From an uncultured Collinsella sp. (lineage in GTDB: Bacteria; Actinomycetota; Coriobacteriia; Coriobacteriales; Coriobacteriaceae), in assembly GCA_902495545.1 (NCBI GenBank), contig CABUXM010000002.1:1-64000 (forward strand): a stretch of 64,000 bases of DNA, given 5' to 3'. Every line of letters starts with the position of its first letter. The stretch's first letter is position 1. The notes under the pieces were generated by a model. The model ran no database searches. It had not been told where the DNA came from and was given only the letters and a program-made list of their open reading frames with translations. Positions 43,749 through 53,254 of the stretch are shown one piece after another. Both the position numbers and the translations under genes were made by a program.

Positions 43749-46746
43749 ATCGCTCGACGAGCACGCGGTTAAGCCTGCCCTCTACCAAGCGCTCGTACAG
43801 ACGCCGCGTCTCGGGCTCGGGCACGCCATTGACCTGCTCCCTCAGGTGATGCATATGTCCACTGTACAGCTCGACGATATCGCGTCGTCGCCCCGCCGCA
43901 CCGTAGACGCGCATAGCGCAACGCACCATGTCCTCGCGCGTTGTCTCTTGCCGCAGCCCCGACTCCACCAGCCATACCGCCGACTGTAGGTCGTTTTCTT
44001 CTAGGGCGGCATTCGCGCCCCGAATCATGCAGTCGATATACTTCGATTCCATAATGCGCCGCATACGCAAAAAGTAAGTGGGATTACAGCCATTGGGAAC
44101 ATACAACGGGCCGGCGTAGAGCTGCTCGATCTTAAGGCACAGCTCGACCAGATGGGGCCCGCGCGCACCCGTGCGATTTCCCAAAACTTCGCGGCTTATC
44201 TGATCAAACAACCGCACGTCAGTCTTGACGTAATCGCGGTTGAGTCCAATGCATTCATTTTGGATGAGCACACACGACTTGCCATCCGGCGTCGGTCCCA
44301 AAGCCGACCGCAAGCGCGATATCGTCGAGTACAGGTTGTTGCGGGCGCTATTGAACTCGGCATGGGGCCACAGCTCCATGGCCAGCGTCTCACGATCGAC
44401 GAGCGCATCCATGCCCAGCGCAAGCCGCTCGGCAAGCGTCGCCGCCTTCTTGCGGCGCCACATTTTGTCCGTGATGGGAAACCCGTCGCGCTCGGCGCGA
44501 AACGCACCGAACATGCGAATCTCGATATGGTCGATGGTATCAACGGCTTCAACCTCGCCGGCCTGAAATAAGCGCTCACCCTCCCCTTCCAAATCGTCGC
44601 GCAGCGAGTACCGCGACAGTTCGCGCACGGGAAGCTTCTTGCGTATCCTGGCCGCCGGCTCGCCCAGACAATGCATGGCAAGGCGCGCAAAGAGCCGATA
44701 CGATGGCTCTAGAATCTCCGCACGATTCATGGACATCCAGGCCGCAAGATCGCTATCGCGGCCCGCGGAGGCCAAATGCAGCGCCACCATCCAAGCCTCG
44801 GCACCACCGACCTGCGTCCGACTCAAATCGAGCAGTTCTGCCTCTTCGCGCACCGATACCATCGATGTATTGCGTAAGTACGCCGCGCGCTCTAGCAGCA
44901 GTGCGTTGTCGCGTATGTATCCAATCGATTCCTCGGCAAGCCTAAGCACCTGCACCGCACGGAATTTGGCATTGACCGGACGCCCCTCAACCAACGACTG
45001 CCAGCCTTCTAGTATCAAGCCAAACAACTGGACTTGATTGTCACGCACGCGCACGGCAAAACGGTCGAGCTCATTGAATGCCTGCTCGTCGGTCACCGGC
45101 ATGCCGGCAAACAGACGCCGCGCCGATAACACCATGCGCACCCAGATGGCGAGCGCTCGGATTCCACGCGCTTCGAGTGCCTCGAGCGTCAGGGCCATCT
45201 CGTCGTCACGCTCGTCAGTCCCTGCATACGACCCATCAAATAGCTCCGTCAACATGCGGTCCGCGCGCACAAACGTCCCCGCGATATCGAGTTCACAATC
45301 GTAGGCCTTATCCGTTTTGAGCCCCGCGAGGATCTCACCACCCTTCGCCCGCTCGGTCAGCCCATGCTTTATCTCGACATGTGCGGACAGCATGTCGAGT
45401 GCGACACAAGACGCTTCACTTTCCAACGCTGTATGGCTTGCCGGAAGCCCCAGACTACCATCTCCATAACAGGCGGCCGTAAACGCGTGCGCCACCTTCC
45501 ACGACACGGGATCGAGCTCGCAAATCGCTTGCTCGCCCGCACGCTCGATAATTGAGGCCATGTACCGCGCGAGCTTTGTATTGGAGACGCTCACCGCCGC
45601 CAGATAGATGCCGAGCGCCTCGTCAGGCGTCGGCTCCGATGCCTGGCCATCTGCCTCGGTCTTTCCCAGCGCCGCGCGGCAGACATCCCCTCCATGCCCC
45701 GTCAGGGCCAGATCGACCCCATACTGCCCGGCAAGCTCCAACACCGCACTGCGGTCCAAAAACGCATCGGCGATGTCCATCGCGGTATCGCAGCGCCCCG
45801 CTTTAATCAATATACGCGCCGCCCGCACAACGAGTTCGGGGCGAATTTCGGCGACCAACTTGCGCAATCGCAGGCGTGCGTTGTCCTCGGTACCCAAGCA
45901 GGTAAAGCTCCGGTCTGCCGGATCAACGCCAAAAATGGGATAATCACGGACAAGATAGGACTGGTCAATCGCCGAAAGCCTAACGCCGCAAGCCTCGAGC
46001 TCCGAAATATTGCCCTCACCCATTAAGACCATCAAGCACGCCACGCTAAACAGGGCATTGTTCTCGAGCGACGCCAGGTCGACAAGTGCCGCACCGTAGA
46101 TATTGACGATCTCGTTTTCGAGCATCTGGGCAACGTCTCCCTGCCCGTATAGTCCCGACTGCATAGCCGAGACGAGCTCGGGCACGCCCTGCGTAAGCTG
46201 ATAAAAGTCGAGCGATGTGCTGATCGAAAACGCCGATGCCCACGCCGAATACTCATAGGCATGCACCTTGAGCATCTGCGCGTTGACTTTAATCGAATCG
46301 CCCAGTCCATGAATCAGCTGGCGATTCGAAGGACGGCAGCTCATAAAGACCCCAACCCCCATAGCACGCAGGCTTCGGATTCGGTCAATCAACTCCTCGG
46401 TCTCGCTCTGGCTGAGGTTAGGCACGTTATCGATTGCAATCAGGGAGTGCGGCTTGTCCTTAAGCTCTTCGGTAACGACCTCGAGCTGCATAAACACCTC
46501 GCGCCCAATGGCGCGGTCTGCCTCGATGATCCGCACGGGACCTCGCGTCGGATCGCTTTTAACCTCTTGGGTATACTGCAGCAGCACCGAGGTTTTCCCA
46601 AAGCCATCAGGCGCGTAGAGGACTACGATGCCGGCCTTTCGGCCCTTGGCGATAAGTTCGTTCATCAAGCGATCGCGCCGCACCATATAGCTACTGCCCA
46701 GCGGCATAAGCTCGAGGTCGTCCGTATTGCCCAAATCGTTAACCAT
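43747..46746 (-). CDS. Large AAA/winged-helix/BTAD transcriptional activator
   Basis: A 999-residue signal-integrating regulator. An N-terminal STAND/AAA-like ATPase has Walker A APDGFGKTS (45-53) and Walker B SLIAIDNV (101-108). A long helical-repeat middle follows (~250-720). A SARP-type OmpR winged helix (IRMFGAFRAERDGFPITDKM, ~735, with LAMELWPHAEFNSARNNLYS) and a C-terminal BTAD domain (~850-999) complete it. In MalT/AfsR-type proteins the helical part senses a ligand and ATP drives oligomerisation on DNA. No obvious target operon is adjacent; 440 non-coding bases separate it from nagB. The start is ATG at 46746. Confidence 0.88.
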   Translation of the reverse strand: MVNDLGNTDDLELMPLGSSYMVRRDRLMNELIAKGRKAGIVVLYAPDGFGKTSVLLQYTQEVKSDPTRGPVRIIEADRAIGREVFMQLEVVTEELKDKPHSLIAIDNVPNLSQSETEELIDRIRSLRAMGVGVFMSCRPSNRQLIHGLGDSIKVNAQMLKVHAYEYSAWASAFSISTSLDFYQLTQGVPELVSAMQSGLYGQGDVAQMLENEIVNIYGAALVDLASLENNALFSVACLMVLMGEGNISELEACGVRLSAIDQSYLVRDYPIFGVDPADRSFTCLGTEDNARLRLRKLVAEIRPELVVRAARILIKAGRCDTAMDIADAFLDRSAVLELAGQYGVDLALTGHGGDVCRAALGKTEADGQASEPTPDEALGIYLAAVSVSNTKLARYMASIIERAGEQAICELDPVSWKVAHAFTAACYGDGSLGLPASHTALESEASCVALDMLSAHVEIKHGLTERAKGGEILAGLKTDKAYDCELDIAGTFVRADRMLTELFDGSYAGTDERDDEMALTLEALEARGIRALAIWVRMVLSARRLFAGMPVTDEQAFNELDRFAVRVRDNQVQLFGLILEGWQSLVEGRPVNAKFRAVQVLRLAEESIGYIRDNALLLERAAYLRNTSMVSVREEAELLDLSRTQVGGAEAWMVALHLASAGRDSDLAAWMSMNRAEILEPSYRLFARLAMHCLGEPAARIRKKLPVRELSRYSLRDDLEGEGERLFQAGEVEAVDTIDHIEIRMFGAFRAERDGFPITDKMWRRKKAATLAERLALGMDALVDRETLAMELWPHAEFNSARNNLYSTISRLRSALGPTPDGKSCVLIQNECIGLNRDYVKTDVRLFDQISREVLGNRTGARGPHLVELCLKIEQLYAGPLYVPNGCNPTYFLRMRRIMESKYIDCMIRGANAALEENDLQSAVWLVESGLRQETTREDMVRCAMRVYGAAGRRRDIVELYSGHMHHLREQVNGVPEPETRRLYERLVEGRLNRVLVER

Positions 46747-47130
46747 GCCCGCTCCTCAACTCGACCACATGGACACCGTAACGCTAGACCATATGTATCG
46801 CTAGATGAATAGAGCGATGCTACGGTTTAGGATGTTTGTTGGTACGCAAATGGCAAGTTTTTGTTCAGCGTGGTCCGATTGAAACTTATCCCCCAACCAA
46901 TCAGTCTTTGCGCAGGTCAATGCGCTTGCCAGCTTGTCCCATCCTTTGGCAGTGTACCTCAAATGAACGCTGTTCAATTATGTTGCGCAACTCACCTAGC
47001 GCCAGCTACCGTCTGCGACCTTTTCATAGCATTTATGCATAGTATCTGTTATGGAATGAATCATGCTGCACCAGACGCACCCGCCAAGTTCGCGGCAAGG
47101 TTTTCGTCAAGCACACGGCGTGCACTCAGC
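46747..47130. other. Gap between the BTAD activator and nagB
   Basis: About 380 bases without a gene. It is AT-richer near the activator start (where its promoter must lie). I see no tRNA, riboswitch or strong operator. Confidence 0.4.
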
Positions 47131-47157
47131 AAAAAGGCCCCCGCAAAGCGGAGGCCT
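47131..47157 (-). terminator. Intrinsic terminator of nagB
   Basis: AAGGCCCCC and GGAGGCCTT flank GCAAAGC-type pairing. The minus-strand side ends in five T. It lies 33 bases past the nagB stop. Confidence 0.8.
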
Positions 47158-47190
47158 TCGGCAAAGCTATGTCGAGGTGATAGGCTTTCG

Positions 47191-47919
47191 CTACTCGCAG
47201 AGCGAAAGGGCGGCCTCGTCGGCAACGACAACGCAGTTGGTGTGCAGCTGCAGGATCGAGGCAGGGCACTCGGGGGTAACCGGGCCAAAGCACATGTCAT
47301 GCACGGCCTGGGCCTTGGCCTCGCCATTGGCGACAACCAGGATCATGCGGGCATACATGATGGTCTGAGTGCCCATGGTGTAGGCCTGACGGGGCACGTC
47401 GTCGATGCTGTCGAACAGGCGGCTGTTGGCCTGAATAGTGCTCTCGGTAAGGTCGACACAGTGCGTACCCTTGGAGAAGTGGTCATCGGGCTCGTTGAAG
47501 CCGATGTGACCGTTGTTACCGATGCCGAGCAGCTGCAGATCGGGATAACCGGCGGCAGCGACGATCTCGTCGTACTCAGAGCAGGCAGCGGCAGCGTCGG
47601 GATTGGAGCCATCGGGCACATGCGTGTTGTTCAGGTCGATGTTAATGTGATCGAAGAAGTTCTCACGCATAAAGTAGTGGTAGCTCTGGGGATCGTCGTG
47701 CGAAAGGCCGCGATACTCATCGAGGTTGTAGGTGCTGACCTCGGCAAAGTCGACGTCACCCTTCTTGTACCAAGCGGCGAGCTGCTTGTAGGCGCCAATC
47801 GGGGTGGAGCCGGTGGCAAGACCCAGCACGCAATCGGGCTTGAGGATAACCTGAGCCGAGATGATATTGGCGGCCTTGCGGCTCATATCCTCGTAGCCTT
47901 TAGCTTTAATGATCTTCAT
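47191..47919 (-). CDS. nagB: Glucosamine-6-phosphate deaminase
   Basis: It converts glucosamine-6-phosphate to fructose-6-phosphate and ammonia. The 242-residue protein (short Gram-positive form) has VLGLATGSTPIGAYKQLAAW, TYNLDEYRGLSHDDPQSYHY (catalytic Asp), LGIGNNGHIGFNEPDDHF (catalytic His/Glu) and ANSRLFDSIDDVPRQAYTMG. ATG 47917-47919 follows AAAGGA; longer in-frame extensions upstream are not conserved. It lies downstream of crr and glmM on the same strand, at the branch between amino-sugar catabolism and cell-wall synthesis, though its own leader suggests separate transcription. Confidence 0.95.
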   Translation of the reverse strand: MKIIKAKGYEDMSRKAANIISAQVILKPDCVLGLATGSTPIGAYKQLAAWYKKGDVDFAEVSTYNLDEYRGLSHDDPQSYHYFMRENFFDHINIDLNNTHVPDGSNPDAAAACSEYDEIVAAAGYPDLQLLGIGNNGHIGFNEPDDHFSKGTHCVDLTESTIQANSRLFDSIDDVPRQAYTMGTQTIMYARMILVVANGEAKAQAVHDMCFGPVTPECPASILQLHTNCVVVADEAALSLCE

Positions 47920-48117
47920 TACGCGTCCTTTCTCGTACAAGAGAGGCAAGGCTCCCCTTACAAGCACTTGCCCGCGGCCCGCGTCGGCCGCAACCAACGT
48001 GTGCGGCCACCAGGGCGAGGTCGCGTAATGTATGTGTCTCGTGTCTACCCGCGTCGAGGCCCCTGCCCGTCCACGGTGACCCAAAGCCGTTTAGCTTCGG
48101 ACAAATCCCATCTTGCC

Positions 48118-48151
48118 ACGGAGGGCGCCCTCTTTCAAGGGCGCCCTCCGT
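48118..48151 (-). terminator. Perfect 14-bp hairpin downstream of crr
   Basis: ACGGAGGGCGCCCT (48118-48131) pairs exactly with 48138-48151 around CTTTCA. It lies 41 bases past the EIIA-Glc stop. No T-run follows, but the stem is very stable. Confidence 0.65.
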
Positions 48152-48191
48152 AAACGTGTTTGAATTGTAGGCTAAAGGCCAAGCGGAGCGA

Positions 48192-48689
48192 CTAGCGCTC
48201 GCGAGCGACGATGAGCTGGCCCATCTCCTCGACATGCTCGCCAACGGAGCCTTTGATGCTCGAGAACTCAACGGAGTTGCACACCAAAATGGGAACCGTC
48301 ACATCGTAGCCCTCGGCAGCAATTGCCTCGCGATCGAACTCGATGAGCACATCGCCCTTATGGACGATGTCACCCACTTGCGCATGTACGGTAAAGTGCT
48401 TGCCCTCGAGCTGAACAGTGTCCAAACCAACGTGGATGAGCACGTCCAAGCCATCGACCGTGTTGAGCGCAACGGCGTGTCCCGTGGGAAAAATGGCCTC
48501 GACCTTGGCGTCTGCCGGCGCAATCACACGCGTGCCCGTAGGCTGAATGGCAACGCCCTGGCCCAAAAGGCCAGTGGCAAACGTCTGATCGTTTACCTCG
48601 GAGAGCGGAATGACGTCGCCCGAGATGGGAGCATCCAGCGTAAGGACTCGACCACGCATACCAAAAGACCTTAGGACTTTAGTGAACAT
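48192..48689 (-). CDS. crr: PTS EIIA-Glc (stand-alone)
   Basis: A 165-residue soluble EIIA of the glucose family. The active histidine is in DVLIHVGLDTVQLEGKHFTV; the second conserved histidine is upstream in PTGHAVAL. Family motifs APISGDVIPLSEVND and IGDIV/VGDIVHKGDVLIEFD are present. ATG 48687-48689 follows GAGGGGG. As a free EIIA it can phosphorylate EIICB permeases that lack an EIIA, such as the alpha-glucoside EIICB encoded at 19760-21352, and might regulate other transport. The active His, not a degenerate site, is present. It lies between glmM and nagB. Confidence 0.94.
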   Translation of the reverse strand: MFTKVLRSFGMRGRVLTLDAPISGDVIPLSEVNDQTFATGLLGQGVAIQPTGTRVIAPADAKVEAIFPTGHAVALNTVDGLDVLIHVGLDTVQLEGKHFTVHAQVGDIVHKGDVLIEFDREAIAAEGYDVTVPILVCNSVEFSSIKGSVGEHVEEMGQLIVARER

Positions 48690-48760
48690 GCTCCCCCTCG
48701 GACATACCAAACAATCAAAATAACCGTATCAGTTTACCACTTGGCATCCGTTTTTGGCCA

Positions 48761-50098
48761 TTAGGGAAGTTCGCGCTTGACAACCTCGACGATATCGTCA
48801 ACAACGCGCTGGGTCAGCTCGTGCGTCTCCGCCTCGGCCATAACGCGAACCAGAGGCTCAGTACCGCTCGGGCGCACCAAGATGCGGCCGCGACCGTTGA
48901 GCTCCTTCTCGGCGGCAGCGACGGCGTCCCAAATGGGCTGGCAATCGTCCAGGCCGGCCTTGTTGTCCGAATGCACGTTGACGAGCACCTGCGGGTATTT
49001 CTTCATGATGCCGGCAAGATCGGTAAGGGTGCGGCCAGTGCGCTTGAGCACGGCCAGAAGCTGCAGAGCCGTCACCAGACCGTCGCCGGTGGTGTTGTGC
49101 TCCAGGAAGATGATATGGCCGGACTGCTCGCCACCGATGACGGCACCGTCCTCGAGCATACGCTCAAGAACATAGCGGTCGCCCACGGCAGTCTGCACCA
49201 TCTCAAAGCCCTGCTCCTTCATGGCGATGGAGAAGCCCAGGTTGCACATAACGGTCGAGACGATCTCGGAGTTGGCGAGCTTGCCGCGAGCGGCCAGGTC
49301 GGAGCCGCAGATGGCCAGGATGTAGTCGCCATCGATCTCGTTGCCCTCGCTGTCCACGAACAGAACGCGATCGGCGTCGCCATCGTGGGCCAGACCGATA
49401 TCGGCGTGGGTGCGCAGCACGAGCTCGCGCAGAGGCTCAAGATGAGTGGAGCCGCACTCGACGTTAATGTCGGTGCCGCAGTAATCCGTGTTGATGGCGT
49501 GGACCGTGGCACCCAGGCGCTGGAGCGCGGCAGGCGTGGTCTGGCACGAAGCGCCGTGGCCGCAGTCGACGGCAACAACCAGGCCATCGAGCTTAAGGCC
49601 GTCGAGCGTGCTGATGGCATGATCGACATAGGCCTTGCGGGCGTCCTTCATCTTGATGATGTGACCCACACCGGCGCCGGTCGGCAGCGTATCGGCAGCC
49701 ATGGCCTCCTCGGACATGACCCAGGCGCTGATCTCTTCCTCGACAGCATCGGGAAGCTTCATGCCCTTGCGGCTAAAGAACTTGATGCCGTTAAACTCCG
49801 GCGGATTGTGCGAAGCGGAGATGACGATGCCGCCGTCGAGCTCATTTTGGACGGTGAGCAGCGCCACGGCCGGCGTAGGGATAACGCCGCAGCAATGCGG
49901 GCGGCCGCCCTCGGCCATAATGCCAGCGGTCAGAGCACTCTCGAGCATGGTGCCCGAAAGACGCGTATCGCGACCGATGCAGATGTCCGGGCCAAGAAAC
50001 TTGGTCGCCGCGCGGCCCAGGCGAAATGCGAGGTCGCACGAGAGGTCGGCGTTGGCGACGCCACGGACGCCATCGGTACCGAAGATGTTCTGGGGCAT
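48761..50098 (-). CDS. glmM: Phosphoglucosamine mutase
   Basis: It interconverts glucosamine-6-phosphate and glucosamine-1-phosphate for peptidoglycan precursors. The 445-residue protein has FGTDGVRGVAN at the start, the phosphoserine loop GIVISASHNPPEFNGIKFF, the metal site DGDADRVLFVD, the sugar loop GGEQSGHIIF and the C-terminal phosphate loop RPSGTEPLVRVM. ATG 50096-50098 is preceded by GGAAGGAG. It follows rplM-rpsI with a terminator between, a conserved actinobacterial arrangement. Confidence 0.97.
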   Translation of the reverse strand: MPQNIFGTDGVRGVANADLSCDLAFRLGRAATKFLGPDICIGRDTRLSGTMLESALTAGIMAEGGRPHCCGVIPTPAVALLTVQNELDGGIVISASHNPPEFNGIKFFSRKGMKLPDAVEEEISAWVMSEEAMAADTLPTGAGVGHIIKMKDARKAYVDHAISTLDGLKLDGLVVAVDCGHGASCQTTPAALQRLGATVHAINTDYCGTDINVECGSTHLEPLRELVLRTHADIGLAHDGDADRVLFVDSEGNEIDGDYILAICGSDLAARGKLANSEIVSTVMCNLGFSIAMKEQGFEMVQTAVGDRYVLERMLEDGAVIGGEQSGHIIFLEHNTTGDGLVTALQLLAVLKRTGRTLTDLAGIMKKYPQVLVNVHSDNKAGLDDCQPIWDAVAAAEKELNGRGRILVRPSGTEPLVRVMAEAETHELTQRVVDDIVEVVKRELP

Positions 50099-50152
50099 AG
50101 GATCGCTCCTTCCCAAGTGGGCAAAACAAAGCCGCCCACCCTAGTCGAAAAG

Positions 50153-50191
50153 AAAAGCGGGACCCACCGAGCATTCGGTAGGCCCCGCTTG
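50153..50191 (-). terminator. Terminator of rplM-rpsI
   Basis: AAAAGCGGGACCCACCGA pairs with TCGGTAGGCCCCGCTT (two non-Watson-Crick positions). The minus-strand 3' side runs into TTTTCTTTTC. It lies 29 bases past the rpsI stop. Confidence 0.8.
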
Positions 50192-50220
50192 TACATTGTA
50201 TCTCGTAAGGAGATAAAACC

Positions 50221-50616
<396 letters not shown>

Positions 50617-50618
50617 CT

Positions 50619-51062
50619 TTAAGCCTCCAGCTCAATCTTCGTGGGGTTCTGGGCAGCGTGCGGATGCTCGGCACCAGCGTAGACCTTAAGCTTGGTCATC
50701 TGGGCACGGCCGAGGGTGGTCTTGGGCAGCATGCCGCGAACGGCGCGCTCGATGACCTTCTCCGGGTGCTTCTCCATAGCCTGGCGGAAGCTCTCAGCCT
50801 TGAGGCCGCCGTTGTAGCCGCTGTGGCGATAATAGGTCTTCGTGTCGGCCTTGTTACCGGTAAGCTGGACCTTATCGGCGTTGATGACGACAACGAAGTC
50901 GCCGCAGTCGCTGTTGGGCGTGAACTGGGGCTTGTTCTTACCGCGCAGGATCATTGCGATCTGGGTGGCAAGACGGCCCAGGACAGCACCATCGGCGTCG
51001 ACGAGAACCCAGTTGCGCTGGACCTCGCCCTGCTTGGCGTAGTGAGTCGATTTCGAAATCAC
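50619..51062 (-). CDS. rplM: 50S ribosomal protein L13
   Basis: A 147-residue L13 ([73 protein letters not shown]). It is one of the first proteins to bind 23S rRNA and is the lead gene of the rplM-rpsI operon. A clear sigma-70 promoter lies 70-95 bases upstream and GGAGGAG precedes the ATG. Confidence 0.98.
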   Translation of the reverse strand: MISKSTHYAKQGEVQRNWVLVDADGAVLGRLATQIAMILRGKNKPQFTPNSDCGDFVVVINADKVQLTGNKADTKTYYRHSGYNGGLKAESFRQAMEKHPEKVIERAVRGMLPKTTLGRAQMTKLKVYAGAEHPHAAQNPTKIELEA

Positions 51063-51128
51063 TTAGACTCCTCCATGTACAGTACGTGTTGTTACAGAGA
51101 TTCACGGGGCTCTGCAAGTAACCCGTCC

Positions 51129-51156
51129 ATATTACCCCGCTCGCCGTCCGAGTCAA
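51129..51156 (-). promoter_or_regulatory. Sigma-70 promoter of rplM-rpsI
   Basis: On the minus strand, TTGACT (51156-51151) and TAATAT (51134-51129) are separated by 16 bases, a close match to consensus. The transcript would carry a leader of roughly 60 bases. Confidence 0.7.
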
Positions 51157-51219
51157 CAGGTATTTTGGCTCCGACCAGAGTTTCTGCACATGTCATCCAT
51201 GGGTCATGACGTCGCGACA

Positions 51220-52098
51220 CTAGCGCTCGACAAATGCCTCGATATCACTCAGTAGGCGCTTTGCCTCCTGGCGGCCCTGAATATACAGGTCGAGGAGCTT
51301 TGCCGGATCGTGCTCAACGTGACCGACCTCGACCGGCTTTTGTGGCGCAACGACCAGCGCGCGGCCCTCGCGCTCATACTTCCACAGATGCATGCGCTGG
51401 ATGTTATAGTGGTCGTGGCGCGTCTCGATAGCCTCGAGCAGATAGGGGTAGTCGGCATAGCGAGCGCGTGCGGCTGGCATAAACTCGTAGGGCTTTTTCT
51501 CGTACGAGCGGTCCTGCGTGACAATGACAACCGCGCGATCGAAGCCCGCCTCCTCCAGCACGTGCTCGATAGGGACCGAATCGGCTACGCCGCCGTCGAC
51601 GTATTTGTGCCCATCGATCTCGACCGGCGGCGTCACCAGCGGCAGCGACGTCGATGCGCGCACGGCGTCGAGGTCAAGTACGGCGCTTTTGACCGGCAGG
51701 TACGTGGCAGTTCCAAAGAGCATGTCCGTCGCGACGGCGTACATCTCGATGGGGCTCGCGTCGAACGTCTCGTTGTCAAAGGGATCCAGGCGGTCCTGGA
51801 CATCGTTGAAAATAAAGTCGTAACCCACAATAGAGCCCGTGGACGCAAACGATGCGGCGCCCATGAAGCGGCTGTCGTTGCAGAAAGCCAGGTTGATGCG
51901 GTTGGCACGGCCGATCTGGTGCGACTTGTAGTTCACGCCGTTGAGGGCACCGGCCGATACACCGTAGACAGCCGGAATCTCGACGCCAGCCTCCATGAGA
52001 ACGTCGAGCACGCCCGCGGTAAACTGCCCGCGGAAGCTGCCGCCCTCCAAAACGAGCGCGACCTTGCCGGCGTTCTTTGCCTTATCTTCTGCAGTCAT
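51220..52098 (-). CDS. Patatin-like phospholipase family protein
   Basis: A 292-residue cytoplasmic acyl hydrolase of the bacterial patatin (RssA/YjjU-like) family. It shows the oxyanion loop LVLEGGSFRGQFTAGVLD, the nucleophile elbow GVSAGALNG and the catalytic Asp in YVDGGVADSVPIEHVLE, so the Ser-Asp dyad is intact. The substrate is probably a phospholipid or lysophospholipid, unproven. It lies 120-odd bases upstream of the rplM promoter on the same strand, apparently as a single gene. AGGAGGTCA lies just before the ATG. Confidence 0.92.
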   Translation of the reverse strand: MTAEDKAKNAGKVALVLEGGSFRGQFTAGVLDVLMEAGVEIPAVYGVSAGALNGVNYKSHQIGRANRINLAFCNDSRFMGAASFASTGSIVGYDFIFNDVQDRLDPFDNETFDASPIEMYAVATDMLFGTATYLPVKSAVLDLDAVRASTSLPLVTPPVEIDGHKYVDGGVADSVPIEHVLEEAGFDRAVVIVTQDRSYEKKPYEFMPAARARYADYPYLLEAIETRHDHYNIQRMHLWKYEREGRALVVAPQKPVEVGHVEHDPAKLLDLYIQGRQEAKRLLSDIEAFVER

Positions 52099-52185
52099 AT
52101 TGACCTCCTGCGATTGCGTTTTGGCTTTCTTCTACCCAGTTTTGGAATGGAGGGCGCATAGGTTTTGGAGTTGAGAATATGGAGC

Positions 52186-52328
52186 GGAAAGCGTGTCCCA
52201 GTTTGAGGCGGGATTCCGGGATGAACTTTCCGCTTGGACCGCCGTTGGGAAAGCGTGTCCCGTTCTGAGCGAGGATTCCGGGATGGATTATCCGCCTGGG
52301 CCGCCGTTAGGAAAGCGCGTCCCACCCT
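52186..52328. repeat. 62-bp tandem repeat, about 2.3 copies
   Basis: Units start at 52186, 52248 and 52310, each with GGAAAGCGTGTCCC (or CGCGTCCC) and, in the two full units, GATTCCGGGATG and CCGCCGTT at the same offsets. Copies differ at scattered positions. There is no coding potential. It lies just upstream of the patatin gene. Confidence 0.75.
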
Positions 52329-52339
52329 ACGTTGCCGTA

Positions 52340-52386
52340 GCGTTTGCTTAACGCCCGCGCCCTGCACAGAGTTCGATTCTCCGCGG
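52340..52386 (+). repeat. 47-bp repeat copy A containing a tmRNA 3'-end-like core
   Basis: Starts GCGTTTGCTTAACGCCCGCG and ends GAGTTCGATTCTCCGCGG. It matches copy B (52549-52595) at 46 of 47 positions. The last part, GAGTTCGATTCTCCGCG, equals the T-arm/3' region of the tmRNA, but in the opposite orientation to the tmRNA gene. Confidence 0.75.
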
Positions 52387-52548
52387 GTTTGGGGTTCCGT
52401 TGATGCGGCGCATGGCCGGCTGAGATTCGATAACATCGCATCCATATTGGGCTGATAGTTTGCGCGGAGAATCCGCGTATTTGCTTCGCAAATCCGCGCC
52501 GGCTTCGGCCGGCTGCCGCCGCCCTCGCCCGCGGGCTACAAACGCTTC

Positions 52549-52595
52549 GCGTTTGCTTAACGCCCGCGCCCTGCATAGAGTTCGATTCTCCGCGG
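52549..52595 (+). repeat. 47-bp repeat copy B containing a tmRNA 3'-end-like core
   Basis: Second copy of the 47-bp block, 209 bases from copy A. Its 17-base core forms an inverted repeat with the genuine tmRNA 3' region at 52661-52677, enclosing the tmRNA terminator. Confidence 0.75.
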
Positions 52596-52611
52596 TATCC
52601 ATATGTAATAA

Positions 52612-52645
52612 AAAGGCAGGTAGAGACACTTCTCTACCTGCCTGT
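52612..52645 (-). terminator. Terminator of tmRNA
   Basis: AGGCAGGTAGAG pairs with CTCTACCTGCCT around a short loop. On the minus strand it is followed by TTTTT. It lies 7 bases past the tmRNA CCA end. Confidence 0.85.
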
Positions 52646-52651
52646 TACGTA

Positions 52652-53015
52652 TGGTGGAGGCGCGGAGAATCGAACTCCGGTCCACGAAAGCCCCCTGATT
52701 GGCATCTCCAAGCTCAGTCGCTGGTTTTTTCTCGGACGCTTTGCGCGCAGCGACACGCTCGCGGCGTCCTAACCGGTTCGGTCTTAGCCTGCGCCATACC
52801 GATTACGTGCGCAGGAGCATTCCCCTAAAATGACGTCGCGCCGGTGTCGGGGAAATCACCGGGTTGACGTGCCGCTATAAACTAAGCAGCGAGAGCCATA
52901 GGCTCAAAAGAAGAGTTGTTGTCAATTCAATTTGACGGTACCCCTGTTTAACGAGGCGAGGAGACCTCGGCTTGCTTCCTCTCTCAGAGCTATCGTGTCG
53001 AAACCAGTCGCCCCC
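52652..53015 (-). ncRNA. ssrA: Transfer-messenger RNA (tmRNA)
   Basis: It rescues stalled ribosomes. The 5' end GGGGGCGACTGGTTTCGACA (from 53015) pairs with the 3' end CGCCTCC-ACCA (to 52652). The T-arm GGAGTTCGATTCTCC is present. The tag reading frame lies at 52923-52882 and reads DNNSSFEPMALAA followed by TAG, ending in the protease-recognised ALAA. The exact resume codon just before the Asp is not certain. The 364-base length is usual. Confidence 0.95.
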
Positions 53016-53254
53016 GAATGTCGGGAAAGTCTGGATGGCATTGGGCCTGCAAACACCCGATAACCGTCGACTTTTCAAGGAACATACGGGGCGAGCCCCG
53101 CTTGTGGAGTGTAATCTTACCACGTTCTGAAAGCGGACAGCTGTTCTATGCACGAGCTGTGAAGACCCCAATGTGCGCCGCACTTCGCACTTTTGTTACC
53201 GATCGCGTCACGTATATTTTCGCCAAGCAAAATTGACCCGTCGAAAGAATCGTT

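Noticed and set aside
52340..52677. Simple attL/attR scar at the tmRNA gene
   Set aside because: The two 47-bp copies carry the core in the opposite orientation to the tmRNA 3' end, whereas integrase duplications are direct.
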